A stretch of 61,849 nucleotides of DNA from Nephromyces sp. MM_2019 (taxonomy: Eukaryota; Apicomplexa; Aconoidasida; Nephromycida): the NCBI GenBank assembly GCA_015657535.1, contig JADHZB010000779.1:1-61849 (forward strand), written 5' to 3'. The position numbers were made by a program, and so were the translations under genes. The notes under the pieces were generated by a model. That model had not been told where the DNA came from, made no database searches, and saw only the letters and a program-made list of their open reading frames with translations. Below are positions 12,601-22,687 of this stretch, in pieces. How positions within the stretch are numbered: the stretch's first letter is position 1; every line of letters begins with the position of its first letter.

Positions 12601-12873
12601 GCCTTGTATGTTAGGTTAGCGAAGCCTCGTTTATATTTTTTAATATTATTTGGCTGACTTATTAGGCAAAGGCCTTTAGTGTGGATAGCAAGGATAGGAT
12701 TTTGCTGTCACCACTTGTGTCATGCCTGCAGCTTGTTAAAGGACAAACTAGCTTAGAAGTGCTTGGTATGGTGTAACTGCAGGTAGAAGGGTAGTGTGTA
12801 CGGTATTAGCGCAATCCCACTCGCACACAATTTACCTGACTTAATTCTTATATTACATAAACCAAAATTTTGA

Positions 12874-13020
12874 AAGTGCTAGTGAAAGAAGGGGGTATTT
12901 GGTGGGATGAAGTCTCTTGCCTGCAGTACTAGTGAAAGAAGGCTAGATTTCGTTACATGGAAGTCTCCCGTTTCCAGTACTGGTGAAAAGAAGCTGGATT
13001 TGGTATGGCAGTCCCCTTCC
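12874..13020. repeat. Three tandem copies, period ~51 bp
   Basis: Each copy starts AGTRCTRGTGAAARAAG and carries GGAAGTCTC-type sequence near its end. Copies begin near 12874, 12927 and 12978. The array sits immediately upstream of a second, unrelated two-copy repeat and the two small ORFs at 13229-13627. Confidence 0.85.
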
Positions 13021-13066
13021 ATATAGCAATGGTTTCCCTTCTTTGCAAAACAGTGTGTGATGCCAG

Positions 13067-13170
13067 TATAAACAAGTGCATTCAATGCCTGCTTCCCACG
13101 GCTAACTCGAACTCAGATACTATAAGCAAGTGCATCCAACGTCTCTCACCCGTGGCTAACTCTAAATATA
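13067..13170. repeat. Two tandem copies, period ~55 bp
   Basis: The two copies share TATAARCAAGTGCATYCAAYG and, later, CACGGCTAACTC/CCGTGGCTAACTC. They end about 60 bp before the first small ORF. Confidence 0.85.
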
Positions 13171-13228
13171 ACTTGAATACCACGAAGCAGCAGATTTAGT
13201 GGGAATTTACGCACCCCTTCAAATTCAC

Positions 13229-13414
13229 ATGATTCCATCTATTTTGTCGGAAACAAGCAAGATGTTACTGCGAGGCTTTCATCGTAACTTAAGCTATAAA
13301 TTGGTAAAAGAACATATGCATGACATGCGGCATGAAGGCTGGGAATTTCTAAATCACGAAGGAGCAGGCAAAGAGTTAACGGCCCTTCATTCTGAAATCT
13401 CTCGCTTAATTTGA
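13229..13414 (+). CDS. Hypothetical 61-residue protein
   Basis: The frame runs from an ATG (MIPSILSETSKMLLRGFHRN) to TGA. It is rich in charged and His residues (KEHMHDMRHEGWEFLNHEG) and looks more like protein than the surrounding noise. There is no signal peptide, membrane segment or family motif that I recognise. The frame is open for ten codons before this ATG, so an upstream exon is possible. It is followed after 27 bases by another 61-codon frame on the same strand. Confidence 0.35.
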   Translation: MIPSILSETSKMLLRGFHRNLSYKLVKEHMHDMRHEGWEFLNHEGAGKELTALHSEISRLI

Positions 13415-13441
13415 CTTTATTTGCGCTTTTCTATAATTTGT

Positions 13442-13627
13442 ATGGTATTGGAATTTGATATTGTTGGAAAACAGGCTAGGTGGACTACGCAAACGATGCC
13501 TTATGCTGCTAAAGTCGCTAGCCTCCTCAATATTTTCTTATTAACCTGCTTGATTATGATTATTTATGGAGGTATTTATGGCTTCAGTAAAAGGAAGAAT
13601 GGTTACACACAAGGAAGCTATTACTAA
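13442..13627 (+). CDS. Hypothetical 61-residue single-pass membrane protein
   Basis: The frame starts at an ATG (MVLEFDIVGKQARWTTQTMP) and ends with KNGYTQGSYY and a stop. Residues about 24-46 (KVASLLNIFLLTCLIMIIYGG) form a clear transmembrane segment, followed by a short basic and Tyr-rich tail. This layout resembles small organelle-membrane subunits, but I recognise no family and give no function. It has a different phase from the preceding small ORF, and there is no usable GT-AG pair in the 27-base gap. Confidence 0.4.
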   Translation: MVLEFDIVGKQARWTTQTMPYAAKVASLLNIFLLTCLIMIIYGGIYGFSKRKNGYTQGSYY

Positions 13628-14853
13628 CGGTCACAAATAAATCTTGCCGTAAAAATAAGCAGCTCATTTTTCTTACCCTTTTTGTAGTATTCATCGGTAT
13701 CAGGCATAGTCAAAATTCTAATAACTGGAAAACACACAATATTTACATATAAGGGCTTAGGCATGCAAAGGCTGCAATTCTAATTTTGTACTGAAGCTAA
13801 TCGGCAGCCTGCTGAATGCGGATACTTCATCATTTTTCAGGATTGCAACAATGCATCAGTTTGTTATTACTTAAGCTCCCTCGACCATACTCTCATAAGA
13901 AAGACACTTTCGCCATCAAGGAGATTACGAAATTTCCTAGCAATTCTCTCAATTGCAAATTTGTTCAGAATAATTCGAAAAATTGCAGCGATTACCACAA
14001 CACGGCGAATTATTGATATTTAAGCAACCGAAATATAATAAGCACGTCGCAGCGCTGTGCTTAGAGTATGAAGAAAGGTACCCAATTTGAAGCGTATTCT
14101 GACATGAACTGCCAGCAAGCCCCTATTGTGCATTAGCATTGTTACGCGCTTTTCGACTATCTCAAATAGAATTAAATGCATAGCCGCTGCGGGTCTACAA
14201 TTTGGTAAACAAACTGACCTGTAGCACGGCATCTAGATTCAAAAAAGAAAAAAAACTATGCTAAAACAACCTGGAAAACGGAATAAACTGTATGTGAAGA
14301 GTTGCTTATATTCAAATTAAAGCTCTTTCCTGAAATTTGCCCACGAATTATTGAAGCAGCTTCTTGGTGATGCTTACAGTGGCCTTCGTTAAACCCTAAG
14401 CTGATACTTTATACGTATACCACAAGGTTCCCACAAAGGACTTATACTGATTGACTTTTTCAACTTCTTGAGTATGCACTGCCTCTTAACTTTTCTAGTT
14501 GCAGTGCTTGGATTAATGTAGCTGCCAATGAACGTTTGCTAAACCGTGAAGCTGCTTCATCAGGCCATTAGGATCCGCCCAGGGAGAATGTAGGTACGAG
14601 TCATCATCATTACGCTCCAATTCCTACGCAAAGTTGTTCCAGCAGAGAACAGTTTTTTCACGGCGTGAATAATTGAGAAAAACTTTAGCGGAGGTTTGAC
14701 CTGATTTGTCTAGAATACCTTTTATTTTTGATTATGAAAATTAAAATGTTTATGTGTGGAAATAGGCTCCCAGCTCTCATTAACTATTAATTATAGCAGC
14801 ACATTTCCTGTGAAGCTAAATATGTATTTATCATGGGCATAAGAGCTGCTCTT

Positions 14854-17106
14854 TTACAATTTGGCACTTGCTTCTGAATTTTTATTTGAGCGAACGCTCA
14901 CCTCAATTTCTTTTTTCCTTGCGTAATAAAGTCTGAGAAGTGTTTTTTGCGTCTCTTCATCAATTGGTTCCCGTTCTGGAGCTCCTGAAACAAACGACCA
15001 CGTGAGCTGCGTGCAATACTGACGAAATAAAGATATACGCAATGTACTCGAGGTATTTAGAATCCTAGTAACCAGATCCCAAATAACAAACGAAAGTACA
15101 GAAGCTGAAAAGATGTAAGATACTGCCGATTCATATTTTCGAAGAAGGATAATGTGGAGTTTAAAGCCACAAATACCTATAACAAGTAATCGGAATTTGC
15201 TAAGAACATAGAATTCTCGGATCAATACTTCGCAGGGATAATGCATATAAATCCTCCTTCTTTTAAGACATGACGAAACTAGAAATCAGTTCAGTGCGTG
15301 TTATTCAATGCAATATTTCGACTGTGTAAAAAAAGGAAGCTAATATAAACTCCGATAATTAATATAAGGAAAACCACAAGTTTAAGTAATTCCAAAGAGT
15401 CCTTTGATGCTGTTGGCATCTCACCTTCGGCGATTGCTCTCAATTTAACTCGGGCGCTTGTTTTTTCATTGCCTCCAAAATAATCGAGTAAAGAAGCCAT
15501 GGGAGATAAAACTTTGCCATTCCACCAAATTGCTGAGCTTTCAGTGTGATAAGCCTGCGTGAAATCAAGCCTAAGGTACGGTGGATATGACCTTAAAAAA
15601 ATTATTACAATTGATTTCTCAATTAAACTAGCAAAGCACTGCATTAAGAAGTACGAAAACTTCTTACAAAATAACAAAGGCTGCTGCAGTACTCTCCCCC
15701 CCAATTAATGCTGCAGGGATAAAATCTCCGGCATCATATTACGGAAAGATGACTGCAGCGCTGAAAATCATGCTAGTAGGTATCTGACAGTTATATGCCT
15801 CTGTAGTTTCCCGTGTCTTTACGTAGTAGACACTTCAGTCAAAGCAATCACTATAGACGTATGCAAGTTCATGAATATTCCGAGGTAGCAAACGAGATTT
15901 TTTTTTGGAAAAAAAATCTCGTTTGCTGGATATTTTCTTGTATGGCAGCTTAGAATCCTTTCGTAAAGGTAATTACAATGATATTGGTACTCCGTACGAA
16001 TTTATAGTTCAAATTTCGAAAATACAATATAAATTTTGTTTAAGCAGTAATACATCAATGCCTTACCTCATAAACATCCTTCAAATATTCTTCAGCATAT
16101 CTATAGAATTTCTTCGGATTCGGATCGATAGCTATTGGAGACAACTTCTGGACTACGGGGTTATTACCTATTTCCCCTAACAATCTAGAAAACATTTTTT
16201 TTGCAGCTTTTAGTGTATTTTCCTGCAAGAAATAACCAATTATTATATTTCTAGTATATTGCTAAGCTATAGCGTCAAGTATACCCTCCAGGATTCTTTG
16301 ACTGACCTTTTCATTGCAGCACTGTGATAATGCTTTTTTTATGTCCTGAAGCATTGTATTAAGTCCTTCCTTGTCTTCTTGCGATATCCCCTGTGAAAAA
16401 ACAGTTTGAAGTTATAAAACGCAAACTTTCTTCTACCCATTCCTTCGTGCTTGTTTATGTTGCTCCTCCATTGTACCTTCCCTAATGTTTCACGGAATAT
16501 ATCTACTTGGTGGTGAGACTAAATACAAATTTATAATATTCTGCCACTGCAAGTTTTTCTGGCCTCTCTTCGCTGCACCAGAAGAGCTAATCGGTAAATG
16601 CACTTTACACCAGAAAAGATTGGAAAAACAGTATCCGCTGACACTTTATATGTCCAGTTATTGCTACTTTCTAAGATAGAATGCACTGAATGGAAGCTTG
16701 TATAAAGCTAGGCTTCAAGACACTCGGAAAAAAATTAGTAGGCTTTAAAAAAGTGCAAGAGCTTTCTTGCTACGGCGAAGCATCTTTTAGGAAAAGAAGA
16801 GTTCCAGATACCAAAAAAACTGAGTGCTGCGTTAGTCGCCCTTGTGCACTACATTATAGCCTGGTAAGTAGGAGGTTTCTTGGATGAACAATGTGCTAAT
16901 ACGCTCACATGATCTTCTTGGGCTTCCTCAATACTCCGTAAAATGGTGCTGGTTAAATCAACTAAACAAAATGATATTTCTAGTATATTGCGAAGCTGTG
17001 TAGCATCCTTAAGGACTTGGCTGACAACTTCGCTGCAAGAGCAATCCAAAATAAAACTGTGGGGAATATGGTCCCCCTTCCCTGGGGTCATTCGCAAAAG
17101 TACCAT
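14854..17106 (-). CDS. CFAP298: CFAP298 (C21orf59/Kurly-type) ciliary assembly protein
   Basis: Six exons join in phase: 17106-16909, 16390-16307, 16222-16067, 15783-15743, 15591-15425 and 14984-14854. They give 258 residues. The start MVLLRM and the first exon's EEAQEDH match the conserved CFAP298 start MVxLxV and the EELAEHG region. The 41-base exon gives AAVIFPSYPPYLRLDF (with the next exon), equivalent to the conserved GAVMIVYPxGLPPxxPxRxE block. Then come WWNGK, LDYFGGNEKTSARVKL (family: LxDYVGxNEKTKIIVKL), and across the last intron GAPEREPIDEETQKTL (family: GAPAREPxxxEEQKxL). The protein is shorter than animal versions, and its middle part (encoded at 16067-16390) is strongly diverged. 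CFAP298 acts in the cytoplasm in building motile cilia and dynein arms, so the organism should make flagellated cells. The C-terminal motifs are strong; exons 2 and 3 rest mainly on phase and splice sites. Confidence 0.8.
15887..15927. repeat. Perfect 19-bp inverted repeat (3-base loop)
   Basis: The arm at 15887-15905 (AGCAAACGAGATTTTTTTT) is exactly complementary to 15909-15927, with TGG between. It lies inside intron 3 of the CFAP298 gene, between the exons at 16067 and 15783. Confidence 0.95.
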
Positions 17107-20100
17107 ATTATGTACGGTTGGGTCTCGGGTTTGGAGGTCTAAATCCGACGGTAAAAAAAGCTCTGTGTGTTCTGTGAGAGGGTAAGAGAAAATTGAACGC
17201 GGCAAGCAATTCATCTAAATTTCTTCCATATTCCACTGAAGATTTCATGCCATGCGTAACGAGGCGCGCAAGCAAGCCACCAGTTCGTTAATTGAAGTCT
17301 CAATTTTCTTTCGTGCAGATTTCAGTTTTCCCTACCACTATACAGCAAGTTATGATTTATCGCTTTAAAAATGTTAAGATTGTAATGTATCGTAGGAAAG
17401 CTACGCAGCCATGGGTTTTGCTGGGATATTCACAATGATATTGGTTTATACTGATAACACCCTCGAAGAATAAAGTATTGCTCCTAGTTTTGACGGAAAT
17501 AAATCGAGTGAACATAACGTGAAGGTTCACAAAGGGCCTGGAATGTGGGCATAATCTCAATGAAACCACATGAAAACAAGTTTTCTCCGTTCCAGTTGCG
17601 CTAAATACGGAAACAAGCACAGTTTATTAGCTGCCTTGGAGGTACTAGCTCGTGCAATAATCATAAGTCTAGTTTTGTGATCATGATGTTTACTTGTGGA
17701 CTTACATTTCAAGGAATGCTAAAGGACTCCAACTACATGCGAAGAGCACGATTAAATGGTACACGAGCACTTGAATTTTAAATCAGCATTTAAGACAAAG
17801 TAAAACATGAAAGCACCGTATAAAAATGGAATTTTTTAGATGCGCAATTACAGTCATCTTCGTTACTGCCTCCTGGCATGCTGTCCTCACATGATAGGCT
17901 AAGCCAGAGTTGCATCTTAAGTGCTCCCTTATAGATGGCTTAGTATTTAGTCTTTTATTTCGCATCAGATGAGGCACGTTTAGATGTAGCCCAGAAATCT
18001 CGAAAATGACCATGAGAAAGTAGCAGGGTGCTCGACGACTCAGTTTCGTACCGTGAAACAAAATGTGCAACAGGCATAATTTGGCCCTAGGAGTAACACT
18101 AATTTGTTACTTCGGAGGAGATCCACTCTTTAAATAACGTACTTTACAGTTTGCGGGCCATCGTTCATTTCAGCAGTTGCTACTCAATGCATAGCCTGCT
18201 TCTTCGTGAAAATGGTATCTTTTCCCCACATAGGGCCACGCGGCAGGACCAGAGTGAATTTGGCTACCTCAAAAGAGGGGTGCGAGCACTTCAAGGTTGT
18301 TCATGCCCTACCTAGAAAACTCCGGACTGGCAAAAAAAAGACAATTACAGCCAGCCAATTGGAAAGGCTAATTTCAATTTTAGGTGATTCATAGACAGGA
18401 AAAGTGACTAATTGGGCCTTCATTACAATCTGCAATGCTTGGTGGACGTTTTAAATCGGCAAGAACATAGGATTAAGATGCCAGCACGGAGCCATAAAAC
18501 ATTCAAATTCGCATTTTGCAAGCCTGTTGCAGCATTTTGTGACCGCATATATTGGATGGAGAGTACGAGCAGCGGTCTGGCATGCCTATGAAAAGTAAAA
18601 ATTTCTGTTGCATGTCCACAAAATAATCATACAAGGTACTTTTTCGCATTCCTAATCGTTAACAGTATACTTTATGGAGGGATAACAAGCGAGAGCTGCA
18701 TTATTAACTCAATGTATACATATATATATCAAGGAAAGCTTAGCAACAGAGAATAACTTGGCATTCACCGCCAAAAATTATAGAAATAAATTTCAAGAGT
18801 CCCATGACTCTACCATTTTGGCTGGAAGCCGCGAAACTGAGGCGCGCTCCAGTGAAAATAATCAAGCTCGTAATGAAGCTTTCTCAACAACCATTTAGTT
18901 TCAGTACCTTTTTATTTCTCTTATTTGTAATAACTCCAGACTTAGCTCTCGTCATGATTCTGTTTAAAAATATCTTTAACGGAACGAATCAATTCATTAG
19001 TTGCCATTTACCATCTTATGACCGTATGAAAATCACAACTAAGTGATATTCCCATTTCACACGTTCCCCACTGGAGCAATAGATTGTGTCATCTCAAGCA
19101 TGAAATACCCAACAGCTTCACGTTGGTGTCCGCAGTATTAAAGGCGCATGAGCTCCATAAAATGGTGGTACACTTGAAAGCTGGAGATTTTCACCTAGCG
19201 AAAAAGATACCACAGACTTTTCTCTAAACGCTCCAGAAATTATCCAAAGATTTGAAGAATAAGGACAACGCTGAAATTCGTGTATTTTTTCAATAGCGGA
19301 AATTTTTACAAGTTTTCAAAACGAAATCGATCTGAAAGCTTTGCTGAAGTTTACTCGGGCGCGTCTGTATTTCAAGCTCGCGACTCACTAAATAATCTCA
19401 CGCAATATAAGTTGCGCTTCGGCTAGCAAAACAAATGTAGCTTTCAACAGTGATTTAATCCTCCTCCGCTTGGGAGTTTTTGCTTATATATACTCTGGGA
19501 ACCTTACCATGTGAGGATATATCGAAATTTTCCTAAGCTCTTGCTAGTAATCTAGGACTAGTCTGTTCAATTATATAGGTTTTTGTTGGGCAGGCAAAAA
19601 CCCAAAAAAATGACCGAAACGCTTTAAACTGTATGCAAATATCTTTGAAACAATTGAATTACTTTAGAGAATTATGCAATAAAGAAAACGGAAGAAACCC
19701 AATATGCAATACTTCTTTAAGTCCACAGCAAGGAATATACAGCAAAAAGAATGATGCAATTGCAAGTCCCCACTAAGCACACAACGCTCAAGATGCCGCA
19801 GCAGCAACTATAAGTTTGAAGGCTTTATATCATGGGATGCGCATCCTGCGAATCATAATTGATGTTGGCAAGCTAGAAGCTCGGATAATTTTTTTGAACC
19901 ACCACATGACTACTCATCACGAGCCGGTTGAGTGGCGCGTATCCACTAGAAAGATATATTCACAGAATTTGTGCCACTTTAACTGCTGCACAAGACAATA
20001 AATACCAATAACTACCAGCAGTTACAGCTAATTTAGATCTGGACTTCTTTTTCCAGCCTTTAAAACAATTTTTTAATTTCAAAAACATTGCAAGAGGGGA

Positions 20101-22578
20101 TTAGCTTTTAGCTGACACGCCAACAACATAGACTTGCAATCGCATATTTTACTTCAAGTCTAGCGAAGCATAACTTTTTTTGGTCCATAAACAAAGAATG
20201 TGAAATGGCAATTAATTTTCACACCTATTCTCAGCAATGTACAAACGACAAGAGTCTAAACTGGTGCAAATCAAAGCTCAGAACGATGTGAACTAATCGA
20301 AATATTTAGATACAATGCTGATGTCTGCAGCTTCATAATAAAATCTTAAAAGTACGACGTTTTCCTGGACGATTTCCAGGTAGAAATGTTGCGCTATGCA
20401 GTAGCGCAAAGATGCAATGAAAAGGACAAATCAATATGGGAGCAACGTATAAGTAACGATAGCACTTTAGTAAGATCATGCCAGCGTCCAAAAAATTGAA
20501 GAATACTGCAAAAGCTACTGCTAAACTACAGCGTACGCAGATATTATAGGGTTTCCCGAAACTGGCAGCAAAATTATTGGCAAATACAAATAACAACTAA
20601 GATGCGTCTTTCAGAGCACCGTTTTAAAAACATGCAAACCTACATCACCGACAAGACACACTACAGTCCACCAGCAAGGTAATAATAAAAAAAAGCTCTT
20701 TAAGGCATCATCATACCCTAGTGCTGATAAACCTCCGCACATTTAGTAGTTATAGCAGTTAAAAAGATATGGCAGAAAGCTTTACTGTGACTACTATATA
20801 AGAATATACCATATCCAATGCCTGCCCTAAATACTATGTATCACATTCTATATAGAATGCATTCTTCACTAATATATTATCTAATGGGTGGAGAAGCAGA
20901 AACCTGCACATACGTGTTACTTGATTAACATAAATGTCAGTGGAAGCAAGCGACTGAAGAGCCTCCAAAACAACTTTTTAAAAACAATAAAACGCTCATT
21001 AGGAAGCCGAGAGCAGCGCGCTGCAGCTCAAACGGAAGGTACCACATTGTAGCCAGCAAGTCCAAGAAACAGACTTACAAAGCATCATAGTATGTAGCAA
21101 GTCCAAGAAAAAGACTTACAGAGTATCTTCTTATGATACTCTCAAGTAAGGCAAAACAGCACATTTGGCACAATAAATATTCTGGCAGTACAGGTCATGC
21201 CAAAAATTTTATTTATCATATTTGAAAGCTAGCAGTAGCGCCTATAGCATGCTTATCACTTGAAAGTATTGTCAAAATAGCACCATGCTAAATTTAAAGC
21301 GTAAGACATTGATCAAAAAGCCATCGAATATATGTGTGTGCAAACTAATAGTTAAACGAGCGACGTGAGCCCCGAGGTCAAGTAAAGAGTATATGCCGAC
21401 ACTACGAGGTAGAGAAAGCGTCCAGTATTTGAGGATACTGAAGGAAAAACGTTTTAATACTACTCTTAGTTTATTCTATGCAGTGAATAAAAATTTTCTT
21501 CCATCAAAGCAAATACTAAAGTATTGAAGCAAACAAAAAATGTGTCTAGAGATGTATTTAACTATTACGAAGCTTGTGAAAACTTTTGTTAGCAAAAAAA
21601 AGTGCAAATAATGATCAAATTCAATAAAAATACATCACTTTGTGCTTAGCATATGTGCAACACGCGTGCGATTGAACATTTTCGCTTATTTATCTGAGGC
21701 ATGACACAATATATTCTACTAGCAAAATCGGTTACAGCACCTCTAGCTTAGGAAAGACGCCATCACATTACACAAAAAAGTGCACTTCACCGATACCAAT
21801 GGCAGAAAAAATATCACTGCTATTGAGTCTATACTATTTGAACAGCAACTCATTTTTATCCATAAGCAGAAAATCTATAATAAATCCTACAAATATCTAA
21901 ATACCTGCAACAATTTATACATTTAATCTTTAACTTTGAAAAGAATTACACACACGGCAGCAAGATATACTCCAGTAAAACGTATAGTCGCATCGAAAAA
22001 TGGCTATAAATATATTTTTTCTTCCAGAAACATACCCTTTTCAAAAAGCTGCAGATTACAGCTAAAAACGAATCAAACCAGGCATCAAGTACATGAGCTG
22101 AAGTAAGTAAACATACTTCGTCCAAACTGTTTGAACAAGAAAAGATTTGGAAAACACACAAAGTGCATTACAAAACATGATCCCCTATACTATAAACTAC
22201 CACCTATTATCCAGCAGAAAGATAGTCTGCTTAGATGACGGCTACTACACAAGGGGAGACACACTCAAATACACACACATAAACTCGTTACTTTCCGTCC
22301 AAGAATAATCATCAGTGAATCTATAGAAAAAAATTCATCATTACTGTTTCAAACTATTATAAAGCAGCCAAAGAAGGGCGAGAGTTGGATTCATAATAGA
22401 ATATGCAGCAAGCTCAAAACTGAAGGGGGTAGATTCGTCTCACGTTCAGTAAGTTATAGTGATCTTTCCACCCAGTGATACAATGTGAGTATGCATATAC
22501 GAAAAAAAACCTAGGAAGAGAGGAAGTGAATCTGCTATTCCAACATGCAAGTCACTGTGAGTCCTAAGAGGTAGGTAT
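17107..22578. other. Long intergenic region without a recognised gene
   Basis: About 5.5 kb of AT-rich sequence lies between the CFAP298 start and the 3' end of the patatin-type lipase gene. The longest frames are under 100 codons and lack motifs. One at 18206-18394 (plus, basic, with KLRTGKKKTITASQLERL) is the least noise-like but has no family match. A 41-bp direct repeat at 21055-21128 is listed separately. Confidence 0.5.
21055..21128. repeat. 41-bp direct repeat, two copies
   Basis: The core AGCAAGTCCAAGAAAMAGAC followed by TTACARAG occurs at 21055 and 21096. Confidence 0.9.
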
Positions 22579-22580
22579 AC

Positions 22581-22687
22581 TGAGTCACAACACACGAGAC
22601 ATTCTATCTGAGTCGTAAGACACAAGCTATTCTATATGAGTCACAACACACAAGATATTCTAAATCCCGATGGGCAAGCTATTCTGA
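22581..22687. repeat. 28-bp tandem repeat overlapping the lipase stop codon
   Basis: Units of TGAGTCRYAASACACRAGMYATTCTAT-like sequence start at 22581, 22609 and 22637. A part unit, aagctattctgag, includes the stop codon and last codons of the patatin-type lipase. The array therefore forms the start of that gene's 3' UTR. Confidence 0.85.
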
